Shown here piece after piece: positions 30,074 to 38,876 of a stretch of DNA of 64,000 bases. The stretch comes from Clostridium pasteurianum DSM 525 = ATCC 6013. Lineage in GTDB: Bacteria > Bacillota > Clostridia > Clostridiales > Clostridiaceae. The stretch covers positions 4,060,384-4,124,383 of the forward strand of contig NZ_CP009268.1 of NCBI RefSeq assembly GCF_000807255.1, written 5' to 3'. The stretch's first letter is position 1. Every line of letters starts with the position of its first letter. Made by a program: the position numbers and the translations under genes. Below the pieces are notes generated by a model. The model was not told the origin of the DNA. It made no database searches and was given only the letters and a program-made list of their open reading frames with translations.

Positions 30074-31088
30074 TAATATCAAAGCTCCATTTGAATTTTT
30101 CTATTTCCTTTAAGGAATCCATTAAAGACTTGAATTTTTTTGGTTTTATAGATTGCTGACCATCACATTTAGCATTGGCAGGATCATTATGTACCTCAAT
30201 TATTAATCCATCTGCTCCTGCTGCTACTGCTGCTTTAGAAAGAGGCTCTACCATCCACCACATTCCAGCGGCATGACTTGGATCAATTATAATAGGAAGA
30301 TGACTTTGTCTCTTTATAGCTGGAATAGCGCTTAAATCTAGAGTATTTCTAGTGTAAGTTTCATAGGTTCTAATTCCTCTTTCACACAATATTACATTTT
30401 CATTTCCGCCAGCCATTATATATTCTGCTGACATAAGCAATTCTTCAATTGTTGCACTTAAACCTCTCTTTAAAAGAATAGGCTTATCGATTTTTCCAAG
30501 TTCCTTTAAAAGCTCAAAGTTCTGCATATTTCTAGCTCCAATTTGTATTACATCAACATCTTCTACAAATTTATCAAGCATCTTAGTTCCCATTAATTCT
30601 GTTACTATTGGAAGTCCTGTTTTTTCTCTTGCAATTTTAAGAAGTTCCAAGCCTTCTAGTTCCATACCCTGGAAGCTGTAAGGTGAAGTTCTAGGCTTAA
30701 AAGCACCACCTCTTAAAAATGATGCACCTGCTTGTTTAACATCCTGTGCTATGCTGACAATTTGATCTTCACTTTCAACAGAACAAGGTCCTGCTATAAC
30801 AGATAATTTACCTCCACCTATAGATCCATTACCTATTTTAATTACAGAATCTTCAGGATGGAATAATCTATTTGCCTTTTTGAAAGGTTCTTGAACAACC
30901 ATAACTTTTTCAACAGCATCATGAGCCTGAATCTGTTCTGGATCGATAGCTGTAGTATCTCCTATAAGACCTAATATACAGTATTTATCACCAAAATCTG
31001 TATGAACTATTAGTCCTTTATTTTGTAATCTTTCTATAAAATCTTCTATTATATTTTTCGATGTATTTGGCTTCATAACAATTATCAT
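30057..31088 (-). CDS. aroF: 3-Deoxy-7-phosphoheptulonate (DAHP) synthase, type I-beta
   Basis: Commits phosphoenolpyruvate and erythrose 4-phosphate to aromatic synthesis (EC 2.5.1.54). The 343 residues have an N-terminal ferredoxin-like regulatory domain (about 1-85, MIIVMKPNTSKNIIEDF), as in Thermotoga DAHP synthase, where it mediates Phe/Tyr inhibition. The TIM-barrel follows, with VIAGPCSVESEDQ, LRGGAFKPRTSPYSFQG, IQIGARNMQNF, LLKRGLSATIEE and IIDPSHAAG. GAGGAGG lies 8 bases before ATG 31088. First gene of the operon. Confidence 0.95.
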   Translation of the reverse strand: MIIVMKPNTSKNIIEDFIERLQNKGLIVHTDFGDKYCILGLIGDTTAIDPEQIQAHDAVEKVMVVQEPFKKANRLFHPEDSVIKIGNGSIGGGKLSVIAGPCSVESEDQIVSIAQDVKQAGASFLRGGAFKPRTSPYSFQGMELEGLELLKIAREKTGLPIVTELMGTKMLDKFVEDVDVIQIGARNMQNFELLKELGKIDKPILLKRGLSATIEELLMSAEYIMAGGNENVILCERGIRTYETYTRNTLDLSAIPAIKRQSHLPIIIDPSHAAGMWWMVEPLSKAAVAAGADGLIIEVHNDPANAKCDGQQSIKPKKFKSLMDSLKEIEKFKWSFDINEIGF

Positions 31089-31303
31089 AATAATTGCCTC
31101 CTCTATTTTAATTTATTTTTAATCTCCCATTACAAATTTAGAAGATATTTGTAAGCTAAATTTGATTTTGATAAATTGATTCCTTCATCAAATATTGGAA
31201 ATGTCAACACTTAAGCTTATTTTTCTCAAAACACAAATTAATATGAAAATATTTATTGATAACAGAATATCTGTTTTACACTGTATAGTGCTAAAGCAAT
31301 TAT

Positions 31304-31332
31304 ATTATACCTGTTTTTTGATTATTAAGCAA
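31304..31332 (-). promoter_or_regulatory. Sigma-A promoter candidate for the aro operon
   Basis: Minus-strand TTGCTT (31327-31332) and TATAAT (31304-31309), 17-base spacing, about 215 bases before aroF. The resulting leader contains an AAATTTAG/CTAAATTT stem about 60 bases before the start. Confidence 0.5.
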
Positions 31333-31372
31333 TTAAGCAGAGTGTTATTATTAATATTATTTATAAAATAAA

Positions 31373-31399
31373 AAGGAAGACTCTCAATGAGTCTTCCTT
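31373..31399 (-). terminator. Terminator of the small upstream transcription unit
   Basis: An 11-bp perfect stem (31373-31383 with 31389-31399), 5-base loop, followed on the minus strand by a run of T. It ends the transcript that begins near 31743 and lies between it and the aroF promoter. Confidence 0.85.
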
Positions 31400-31426
31400 A
31401 AATTAACAACCTCTATGATTGATTCA

Positions 31427-31573
31427 TTAAACAGCTACCAATCTATTAAACTCATTATGTGAAGATATATGAAATTTTTTTGTGCAAAAATAATAACCAG
31501 CGCTAAAATAAAAGCCCCAGCTAAAATAAAAACCATATACATTATTAAGTTTTCCATTAAGAAGCTTATTCAT
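31427..31573 (-). CDS. Small ORF, aromatic-rich peptide (possible leader peptide)
   Basis: A 48-codon frame, ATG 31573, with GGTGA 6 bases upstream. Between residues 12 and 30 it is packed with aromatic residues (VYGFYFSWGFYF, then GYYF): 11 of 19 are Phe, Tyr or Trp. It lies between a consensus promoter and a terminator, directly ahead of the aromatic amino acid operon, the layout of an attenuator leader peptide. The alternative frame from ATG 31558 reads a 40-residue hydrophobic membrane peptide (MYMVFILAGAFILAL) but lacks a ribosome site. T-rich membrane-coding DNA can give aromatic residues in another frame by chance. Confidence 0.45.
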   Translation of the reverse strand: MNKLLNGKLNNVYGFYFSWGFYFSAGYYFCTKKFHISSHNEFNRLVAV

Positions 31574-31743
31574 ATAAATTCACCAACTTTCTTACAAAAT
31601 ATTTGATAAATAACTTTTATCCGATGACTACCATCCGTAATACTTTCATAACTACAAAATTAGAGATAACGGCTACAACGTCCCTGGATAACTATTTCTA
31701 AATTTTAGTTGTAAAAACCACACCTAAAACAAAGAACTCTGTT
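31574..31743 (-). ncRNA. Structured 5' leader upstream of the small ORF
   Basis: About 170 nt between the promoter and the small ORF, less AT-rich than its surroundings. It shows a GATAAA/TTTATC stem near the ORF, a GATG/CATC stem, and a TTTTAG...CTAAAA pairing at the 5' end. It looks like a folded regulatory leader. I could not match it to any riboswitch consensus I know. Confidence 0.35.
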
Positions 31744-31750
31744 TATATTA

Positions 31751-31778
31751 ATTATAACAAATAAGAAACTGCTGTCAA
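31751..31778 (-). promoter_or_regulatory. Consensus sigma-A promoter of the small transcription unit
   Basis: Perfect TTGACA (31773-31778) and perfect TATAAT (31751-31756) with 16-base spacing on the minus strand, one of the best promoter matches in the window. Predicted transcript about 370 nt, ending at the 31373-31399 terminator. Confidence 0.75.
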
Positions 31779-31916
31779 TGATTTTAGTGAGTTTTTTATG
31801 TATAAAATTATTTTCTACAATAAATTCTCTTAAAAGTTCCTCACTTTAAAATTATTAGATTTAATCATATTAAATAAGAGCTTGTTTTATAAATGACAAA
31901 AGTACTAAAAATAATT

Positions 31917-31974
31917 TAAATAAAAAACTCTCTAATTATGATATAAAAATCGCATTAGAGAGTTTTTTTATTTA
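31917..31974 (-). terminator. Terminator after gldA
   Basis: A roughly 20-bp stem (about 31917-31936 with 31954-31974, one extra T) with a 17-base loop and T-run, about 90 bases past the gldA stop on the minus strand. Confidence 0.75.
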
Positions 31975-32065
31975 AAGCATTTCTAAAATTTTGTCTAATT
32001 TATAACAGCATTGTTTGACTTATAACATATTTGTCTAATATGTAACAATCACTGATAAAAAAATA

Positions 32066-33157
32066 CTATTTAAATTGCTTTCCAAGTTCATTAGCAACTA
32101 TTATTGCACCATAAACATCCTCAGGAGTAACCGTAAATGGCATGTTGTGCATGGTATCACCTTCAGCACAAGATGCTTCAGCAGCTTTCATTATAGCTTC
32201 TTTATTTATAACATTTACACCCATTTCTTCTAAGGATACTGGTAATCCTACATTCTTCATAAAGCTTAAAGCTTCTCTTATTTCTTCTTCAGGAGCATCT
32301 TCAAGAACTAGTTGAACTAGAGTACCAAAAGCAACCTTTTCTCCATGAGATGCATGGTGTAATTCTGTAAGAACAGTAAGTCCATTACTTATAGCATGAG
32401 CAGCAGCTAATCCTGAGCTTTCAGCACCAACTCCACTTAAATATATATTTGCTTCAATTATATTCTCAAGTGCTTTAGTTAAAACACCTTTCTCATTTGA
32501 AAGTTTTGCTTTTAACCCATCTTCAAGAAGAGTCTTATGACAAAGTTCTGCAAGAGCTAACGCTGCTTTTGTTATTTTAGTACCTACTAAATTATTAGCG
32601 TCAGCTTTATAGCATGCTCTTGCCTCATAATAAGTAGCAAAGGCATCTCCCATACCAGCTGCTAAAAATTTCACTGGAGCTTTTACAATTATATCTGTGT
32701 CAACTATAACTATATCAGGATTTTCCGGTAAAAATAAATATTCACTGAATTCTCCTTTTTCTGTGTATATAACAGAAAGTGCAGTACATGGAGCATCACA
32801 AGAAGCCAAAGTTGGAATTATAACCACTGGAAGCTTTGTATAGTATCCAATTGCTTTTACTGTATCTAGAGTTTTTCCTCCTCCTATGGCAATTACTGCA
32901 TCACTTTTCTTTACTTTTGCAATTTCTATTAATCTGTCAATTTCCTTTTTTGTACATTCCCCATTGAACTTTTCAAATATTACCTCTGATTCACTTCCTT
33001 CAAATCCTTTTCCGATTTTTTTCACTGCATCTTCAAGAACAAAAGGATCTGCTACTACAAGAAAAGAGTTTCCCAAACTCCCTACATATCTTTCCAATTC
33101 CGTAAGTACACCTGAACCTTGTACATACTTTCTTGGTGAGTAAATTGATTTTACCAT
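32066..33157 (-). CDS. gldA: Glycerol dehydrogenase
   Basis: Oxidises glycerol to dihydroxyacetone with NAD (EC 1.1.1.6), a metal-dependent alcohol dehydrogenase of the iron-containing family. The 363 residues start MVKSIYSPRKYVQGSGVL. The nucleotide site is AIGGGKTLDTVKAIG, followed by IPTLASCDAPCTALSV. Metal ligands are Asp in GMGDAFATYYEA and the two His sites HAISNGL and ELHHASHGEKVAFG. GGAGGG precedes ATG 33157; the longer frame from 33220 has no ribosome site. It stands alone with a terminator after it. Fits an organism that ferments glycerol. Confidence 0.93.
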   Translation of the reverse strand: MVKSIYSPRKYVQGSGVLTELERYVGSLGNSFLVVADPFVLEDAVKKIGKGFEGSESEVIFEKFNGECTKKEIDRLIEIAKVKKSDAVIAIGGGKTLDTVKAIGYYTKLPVVIIPTLASCDAPCTALSVIYTEKGEFSEYLFLPENPDIVIVDTDIIVKAPVKFLAAGMGDAFATYYEARACYKADANNLVGTKITKAALALAELCHKTLLEDGLKAKLSNEKGVLTKALENIIEANIYLSGVGAESSGLAAAHAISNGLTVLTELHHASHGEKVAFGTLVQLVLEDAPEEEIREALSFMKNVGLPVSLEEMGVNVINKEAIMKAAEASCAEGDTMHNMPFTVTPEDVYGAIIVANELGKQFK

Positions 33158-33649
33158 AACTTTCCCTCCACTTTTTATAATTTTATATATTGTATTACAA
33201 GTTAATTTTAGCATCAGCAAAAAGTATATGCAATATATTTAGACAAAAAAATCACATTTTCTCAACAAAAATAATACATTCCAACAAAATATTGACATTT
33301 TTTTAACAATCTTTTTGATTGTTATATTGCAACACCAAAGAATTAAATACATTTTATTACATATAATTTAAAAATATCAAAATACTATTTTAACAAAAAA
33401 AGAGCCAATCCTCAAATTCAGTGAATAATCATTTCCTTTGGGAACAGCCCACATACAAAACAATATTTAGTTAATAATTATAATATAACACACCAGTTCA
33501 TTAACTTATAATTACAAATCATCATAAATTAAAATGTGGTAAATCATTAACATAGACATAAACTACTTTGATATATAAAGTATTTCTAAAAAGTTTTTTT
33601 AACAAACATTTAATTATGAAATTAACATGTATGATAAAACTTATACAAT
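33158..33649. other. Intergenic region between gldA and sufU
   Basis: About 490 bases of AT-rich DNA that must hold the gldA promoter and the end of the suf transcript. I see no convincing -35/-10 pair, no ORF and no strong hairpin. Confidence 0.4.
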
Positions 33650-34084
33650 TTAAGAGTTCTTCTTATTTAGTGACTGCTCTAATGTATGCCAAGCTAAAAC
33701 CGCACATTTAACCCTTGCTGGCATATTTGATATGTTTTTAAGAGCTAAAGCATCTTCTAATATTTCCAATTCCTTTTCATCAGTTATTTCTCTCTTTATC
33801 ATACCCAAGAAAGTTTCTATAATATGCTTTGCCTCTTCAACAGTTTTTCCTTTTATAAGATCTATCATTATAGATGTAGATGCCTGAGATATGGCACAGC
33901 CTATACCTGTAAAACCAGCGTCTTCAATTATATTATTCTCTATTTTTAATTCCAGCTGGATTTCATCTCCGCAGCTTGGATTATGACCCTGCTCAATTAC
34001 ATCTGCCCCTTCAACATGTCTTTTATTATGATGTGAAGCATTATGTTCAGTTATAATCTCAGAATATATACTATTAAGATCCAT
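33650..34084 (-). CDS. sufU: Iron-sulfur scaffold protein SufU
   Basis: Zinc-dependent sulfur acceptor and scaffold of the Gram-positive SUF system. The 144 residues carry the three conserved cysteines in GHNPSCGDEIQL, GIGCAISQAS and AVLAWHTLE (preceded by RVKCAV), plus the SufU-type insertion. It overlaps the end of sufS by 11 bases, as expected for partners. Last gene of sufCBDSU. Confidence 0.93.
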   Translation of the reverse strand: MDLNSIYSEIITEHNASHHNKRHVEGADVIEQGHNPSCGDEIQLELKIENNIIEDAGFTGIGCAISQASTSIMIDLIKGKTVEEAKHIIETFLGMIKREITDEKELEILEDALALKNISNMPARVKCAVLAWHTLEQSLNKKNS

Positions 34085-35300
34085 AGCCTAACCACTTCCT
34101 TGTATTTTTTAACCCTTCCGCTAAAGCGTCCACGTCTTCTTTTGTATTATACAGATAAAAACTTGCTCTACAAGTGGCATTTACTCCCATATATTTCATA
34201 AGCGGGTGGGCACAATGATGCCCTGCTCTAATGGCAACACCAGAGGCATCTAATATAGAAGATACATCATGCGGATGCACATCCTTCACATTGAAAGAAA
34301 TCACGCCAGCTTTTTTATTTATATCCTTTGTACCATATACAGTTATATAAGGTATCTCACTTAATCTCTCTAAAGCATAGCTTACCAATGCCTTTTCTAT
34401 ACTATTTACATTATCCATTTCCACATTTTCAAGATATTTTATAGCCGCAGTAATACCAATAGCTCCTCCTACATTTTGAGTACCACCTTCAAATTTATAT
34501 GGAATTTCTGCAAAAGTAGCTTCCTGCTCCCACACATATTCTATCATATCCCCTCCAAATATGAAGGGCGGCATTTTCTCAAGTAATTCTTCTTTTCCAT
34601 AAACCACACCAATTCCCATAGGAGATAACATTTTATGTCCAGAAAACACTATAAAATCTGCATCCATCTCTCTTACATTAACTTTCATATGAGGTATACT
34701 CTGTGATCCATCTATTATAGCAATAGCTCCAACACTGTGAGCTTTTTTAATAATATCTTTTACAGGATTAACAGTACCCAAAACATTTGATACTTGAGTA
34801 ACAGAAACTATTTTGGTCTTTTCTGTTATTTTACTTTCAACCTCTTCTTTTGAAATTACTCCTTCTTCATCTAAATACAAATATTTAAGCACTGCCCCTT
34901 TAGCCTTAGCCACTTGCTGCCAAGGAACCAAATTAGAATGATGCTCAGCTATAGAAATAACTATTTCATCACCAGCATTTATAAAGTTCATCCCATAGGA
35001 ATAAGCTATAAGATTAAAGCCCTCTGTAGCATTCTTAGTAAATACTATTTCTTTAGCTTTTTCTGCTCCTATAAATTTTTTTATAACTTCCCTTGTATTC
35101 TCATAGATCTCAGTTGCCTTTACACTAAGATAATAGGCGCCTCTATGAGGATTAGCATTAAATTGTTTATAATATTCATCTACTGCATTCATTACTGATA
35201 CCGGCTTTTGAGTGGTAGCAGCACTATCCAGATAAGCTAAACGGTGTCCATTAATTGTCTGATTTAAAACCGGGAAATCCGCAACATATTTATTAGTCAT
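34074..35300 (-). CDS. sufS: Cysteine desulfurase SufS
   Basis: PLP enzyme that removes sulfur from cysteine for cluster assembly (EC 2.8.1.7). The 408 residues show LAYLDSAATTQKP, NPHRGAYYLS, AEHHSNLVPWQ, IDGSQSIPHM, the PLP lysine in VFSGHKMLSPMGIG and the active Cys in RAGHHCAHPLM. It is a group II enzyme. ATG 35300 has AGGAGG 10 bases upstream and overlaps the sufD stop by 8 bases. Confidence 0.94.
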   Translation of the reverse strand: MTNKYVADFPVLNQTINGHRLAYLDSAATTQKPVSVMNAVDEYYKQFNANPHRGAYYLSVKATEIYENTREVIKKFIGAEKAKEIVFTKNATEGFNLIAYSYGMNFINAGDEIVISIAEHHSNLVPWQQVAKAKGAVLKYLYLDEEGVISKEEVESKITEKTKIVSVTQVSNVLGTVNPVKDIIKKAHSVGAIAIIDGSQSIPHMKVNVREMDADFIVFSGHKMLSPMGIGVVYGKEELLEKMPPFIFGGDMIEYVWEQEATFAEIPYKFEGGTQNVGGAIGITAAIKYLENVEMDNVNSIEKALVSYALERLSEIPYITVYGTKDINKKAGVISFNVKDVHPHDVSSILDASGVAIRAGHHCAHPLMKYMGVNATCRASFYLYNTKEDVDALAEGLKNTRKWLGYGS

Positions 35301-36399
35301 CTGTAAGTTTCCTCCTAACACTCTCTGAAATTTCATTTTTAACCTTTTCTAAAGGAATTCTATTTAAAATTGGATTAAAGGCTGCTTCTATTATAAGCTT
35401 TTTCGCCTCTTTTTCACTAAGCCCTCTGCTCATAAGATAAAAAAGCTTATTTTCATCTATCTTACCAGCACTAGCAGCATGCTGTCCCTCTACATCATCT
35501 TCAGTACATAGAAGTATTGGAACTGATCTGTTTCTTACATTAGGACTTAACAACACTGCATATTCTTCTTCTTGTCCTTTAGACTTTGATGAACCCTTTT
35601 TAAAATCTAAAGTACCCCTGAATATTTTATTACTCTTATCTAGAAGAGCACCTCTTGTTTCTATGGAACTCCTCGTCTCTTTTCCATAGTGATTTATCAG
35701 ATAGTTTATGTCTATATTTCTCTCCTTGTCTCCTAGATAAATAGAATATAAATTTGTTGAACTTCTATAACCTTTTAAATCTGCTTTATAATTAGTAATA
35801 CTGTGTATTCCACCTAATTCAACGGATACATAATTTATTGTAGCATCCTCTTCCAGTTCCGCTGCATTTGCATCAAGATGAATAGATGAATCTGAAATAT
35901 TTTGTATTTTTATAAGATTTATAATTGAACCTTTTTTCCCATATATTCTCGTAAGCCCATTATGAAAATACTTTTCATTACTATTGGAATCATATTTAAA
36001 TACTACTGTAATTTCACTATTTTCTTCTGCAATTATTACATTATCATCTATAACTACAGGACTTTCTTTATCCATAGAATATTCTATAAATATTGGTTCT
36101 AAGTTTTTTTTATCTTCATAAGTCTGTATAAATACCCCTGTATTATAGTGATTTTTTACCTGATCCGTTGCTTCTTTGCTTATACCCTCATAATTTAAAC
36201 CATCAAATATTCTAAGATTAGTATTATCTTTATTGACGTGTATAACTTTTAGTTCTTCTTCGTATGTATCCTGCAGTATACCTTTATTGTATGGTTTTAT
36301 TTCGGGAATTTTGCTATCTATAGATAAATCATTTACCCCAAGCCATCTCCAAGTCCTTACAGGAATTTTATTTATATTTTTTAAGATTCTATCACTCAC
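35293..36399 (-). CDS. sufD: SUF complex protein SufD
   Basis: Beta-helix partner of SufB and SufC in the cluster-assembly scaffold. About 368 residues; N-terminus NKIPVRTWRWLGVNDLSI, C-terminal conserved block EDDVEGQHAASAGKIDENKLFYLMSRGLSEKEAK. The His in the QHAASAG segment corresponds to the SufD residue important for iron entry. Two GTG starts are possible: 36399, which has GGTGA 5 bases upstream, and 36408, which lacks a properly spaced site; I prefer 36399. Confidence 0.9.
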   Translation of the reverse strand: MSDRILKNINKIPVRTWRWLGVNDLSIDSKIPEIKPYNKGILQDTYEEELKVIHVNKDNTNLRIFDGLNYEGISKEATDQVKNHYNTGVFIQTYEDKKNLEPIFIEYSMDKESPVVIDDNVIIAEENSEITVVFKYDSNSNEKYFHNGLTRIYGKKGSIINLIKIQNISDSSIHLDANAAELEEDATINYVSVELGGIHSITNYKADLKGYRSSTNLYSIYLGDKERNIDINYLINHYGKETRSSIETRGALLDKSNKIFRGTLDFKKGSSKSKGQEEEYAVLLSPNVRNRSVPILLCTEDDVEGQHAASAGKIDENKLFYLMSRGLSEKEAKKLIIEAAFNPILNRIPLEKVKNEISESVRRKLTDD

Positions 36400-36411
36400 T
36401 ATTCTCACCGC

Positions 36412-37818
36412 CTACCCAATACTTCCTTCTAGTTCTAAGTTTATTAAATTATTCATTTCCACTGCGTACTCTAAAGGCAATTCTTTTGCAATTGGTTCAG
36501 CAAACCCTCTTACTATCATAGCTTTAGCTTCTTCTTCACTTATACCTCTTGACATAAGATAAAATATAGCTTCATCGCTTATTCTTCCTATTTTTGCCTC
36601 ATGTCCAATATCCACCTCATCATTTAATATATCAAGTACAGGTAATGTATCTGAACGGGAAATATCATCTAACATAAGTGATTCACAGGATACTGATGCT
36701 TTTGTATGATGAGCATTTGGTGTAATCTTCACCGCACCTCTATATATAGCAACACCACCACTTTTAGATATAGATTTTGTATTTATAGTAGAAGATGTAT
36801 ATGGAGCTGCATGAACTACTTTAGCTCCGGTATCCAAATGCTGTCCTTTTCCTGCAAAAGTTATTCCTGTAAATTCTGCTTTTGCTCCTTCTCCTTTTAA
36901 TATACTCATAGGATAAAGCATGGAAATCTTAGATCCAAAAGAACCTGATACCCATTCTATAGTACCATTCTTCTCAACAACTGCTCTCTTTGTATTTAGA
37001 TTAAGCATATTCCTTGACCAGTTCTCTATAGTTGAATATCTTAAGGTAGCTCCTTCTTTAACATAAAGTTCAACACATCCAGCATGCAAATTGGTTACAT
37101 TATACTTTGGAGCTGAACAGCCTTCTATAAAATGAAGTCTAGCACCTTTTTCCACTATTATCAGCGTGTGCTCAAATTGTCCTGCACCTGGCGAATTAAG
37201 TCTAAAATAAGATTGAAGCGGTATTTCCACATCTACTCCTTCTGGTACATACACAAAAGAGCCGCCAGACCAGACTGCTCCGTGCAGGGCTACAAATTTA
37301 TGATCGTTTGGTGGAACAAGCTTCATAAAGTATTCCTTAACTATATCTTCATATTCTCTAAGGGCAGTTTCCATATCAGTATATACAATACCTTGTTTAA
37401 CTAACTCTTCTTTTATACTATGGTAAACTACTTCTGAGTCATACTGTGCCCCAACTCCCGCTAAGGATTCCCTTTCAGCTTTTGGTATTCCCAATTTTTC
37501 AAAAGTATCCTTTATATCTTCTGGTACTTCATTCCAGTTACCTTTCATTTGGGTATTTGGCTTAACATATGTAACTATATTATCCATATCCAACTCATCT
37601 AATGATGGTCCCCAGGTTGGCAACTCCATATTGTTATATATTTCTAATGATTTAAGTCTGAAATCTCTCATCCATTCTGGATCATTTTTTTCCTTGGATA
37701 TATTAAGTATTATTTCTTTAGTTAATCCTTTATCAGCCTTATAACTATATATATCTTTATTTTTTATATCATAAAAACCCCTGTCTAAATCCTCAATAAA
37801 AGTCTTTTTCCTTTCCAT
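36412..37818 (-). CDS. sufB: SUF complex protein SufB
   Basis: Main scaffold subunit of SufBCD. The 468 residues contain GVGAQYDSEVVYH, GAVWSGGSFVYVPEGVDVEIP, IEGCSAPKYN (a candidate cluster-binding Cys region), ENWSRNMLNLNTKRA and the C-terminal block ISRSDTLPVLDI...HEAKIGRISDEAIFYLMSRG. ATG 37818 has AAGGAG 9 bases upstream, better than ATG 37827, which overlaps that site. Confidence 0.95.
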   Translation of the reverse strand: MERKKTFIEDLDRGFYDIKNKDIYSYKADKGLTKEIILNISKEKNDPEWMRDFRLKSLEIYNNMELPTWGPSLDELDMDNIVTYVKPNTQMKGNWNEVPEDIKDTFEKLGIPKAERESLAGVGAQYDSEVVYHSIKEELVKQGIVYTDMETALREYEDIVKEYFMKLVPPNDHKFVALHGAVWSGGSFVYVPEGVDVEIPLQSYFRLNSPGAGQFEHTLIIVEKGARLHFIEGCSAPKYNVTNLHAGCVELYVKEGATLRYSTIENWSRNMLNLNTKRAVVEKNGTIEWVSGSFGSKISMLYPMSILKGEGAKAEFTGITFAGKGQHLDTGAKVVHAAPYTSSTINTKSISKSGGVAIYRGAVKITPNAHHTKASVSCESLMLDDISRSDTLPVLDILNDEVDIGHEAKIGRISDEAIFYLMSRGISEEEAKAMIVRGFAEPIAKELPLEYAVEMNNLINLELEGSIG

Positions 37819-37880
37819 GAGACTCATCTCCTTATAACATATCTCTTTTATTTACAACTTTCCATTGAGATATATAATTC

Positions 37881-38633
37881 TTAACTTAAAGCTGCTTCTT
37901 TAAATTCTGCAAATCCATTATTATTTATTTCATCTATTAAAGATGCATCTCCTGTTTTGACAACTTTACCCTTTAAAATAACATGAACAAAATCTGGTTT
38001 TAAATCCTCTAGTATTTTACTGTTATGAGTTATTATCACTATAGCATTATTTTCATTCTTAAATTTATTTACTCCCTTTGAAACTATTTTAACTGCATCT
38101 ACATCAAGACCTGAATCTGTCTCATCAAGTATTGCTAATTTAGGATTTATCATCATCATTTGAATTATTTCATTTTTTTTCTTCTCTCCTCCAGAAAACC
38201 CAACATTTAAATATCTAGAGGCATAACTTTCATCAAATTGCAATATTTCCAGTTTTTCTTTAAGTTCTTTTCTAAAAGCCATAAGTTTAATTGGCTTTCC
38301 CGTAATAGAAGTTCTAGAACTTCTTAGAAGCCCTTCTACAGTTATACCTGGAACTTCTTCCGGTGTCTGAAAAGATAAAAATATTCCTTTTTTTGCTCTT
38401 TCATCTGTTTTTAAATCATTAATTTTTTCATTTTCAAAAATAATATCTCCACTTGTAATGTTGTATTTAGGATGACCCATTATTACATTTACCAAAGTTG
38501 ACTTTCCAGCTCCATTAGGACCCATTATTACATGAACCTCTCCCTTGTTTACAGATAAATTAAGACCTTTTAATATCTCAGTTCCATCTGCTTCAACATG
38601 AATATCTTTTATATCTAAAAGTCTATCTCCCAT
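37881..38633 (-). CDS. sufC: SUF complex ATPase SufC
   Basis: Soluble ABC-type ATPase that drives SufBD rearrangement. The 250 residues have Walker A IMGPNGAGKSTLVNVIMGH, signature GFSGGEKKKNEI and Walker B PKLAILDETDSGLD, all with the SufC-specific wording. AGGAGAG precedes the ATG. First gene of sufCBDSU, transcribed from the promoter at 38691-38719. Confidence 0.96.
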   Translation of the reverse strand: MGDRLLDIKDIHVEADGTEILKGLNLSVNKGEVHVIMGPNGAGKSTLVNVIMGHPKYNITSGDIIFENEKINDLKTDERAKKGIFLSFQTPEEVPGITVEGLLRSSRTSITGKPIKLMAFRKELKEKLEILQFDESYASRYLNVGFSGGEKKKNEIIQMMMINPKLAILDETDSGLDVDAVKIVSKGVNKFKNENNAIVIITHNSKILEDLKPDFVHVILKGKVVKTGDASLIDEINNNGFAEFKEAALS

Positions 38634-38660
38634 ATTATTCTCTCCTAAAATAAAGTTTTA

Positions 38661-38719
38661 ATCCCGAGTGTTTAACTCTGATTTATAATTATTGTATATC
38701 TAAGATTATTATTTGTCAA
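38661..38719 (-). promoter_or_regulatory. suf promoter with overlapping operator-like repeat
   Basis: Minus-strand TTGACA (38714-38719) and TACAAT (38691-38696), 17-base spacing. Just downstream, 38661-38682 holds an imperfect inverted repeat (ATCCCGAGT...ACTCtGAT) placed where a repressor would block the start site. Its GAGT/ACTC arms and spacing look like an Rrf2/IscR-type site, which would fit iron-sulfur-dependent control; that assignment is inference. Confidence 0.55.
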
Positions 38720-38721
38720 TA

Positions 38722-38760
38722 ATAATTATCTATTATTTGCAATAAATAATAGATAATTAT
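38722..38760. repeat. 17-bp perfect palindrome upstream of the suf promoter
   Basis: ATAATTATCTATTATTT (38722-38738) and its exact reverse complement (38744-38760) around a GCAAT loop, ending 3 bases from the -35 box. It could be an upstream regulator site (Fur-like spacing is not met) or a cruciform-forming element. There is no T-run, and the real terminator of the previous gene lies just beyond. Confidence 0.6.
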
Positions 38761-38766
38761 ATAAAA

Positions 38767-38806
38767 AAGCGCTTTTATTTTTAAAATTTTAAAAATAAAA
38801 GCGCTT
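38767..38806 (-). terminator. Terminator after the hydroxyacid dehydrogenase
   Basis: A 40-base perfect palindrome (20-bp arms, no loop in the strict sense) built on AAGCGCTTTTATTTTT, 70 bases past the stop of the gene upstream on the minus strand. Confidence 0.8.
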
Positions 38807-38876
38807 AAATTTTGACAATATAAGAATGAAAATATTTACTATATAAAAAAAGATTATATTTAAATATAAAAATGAG

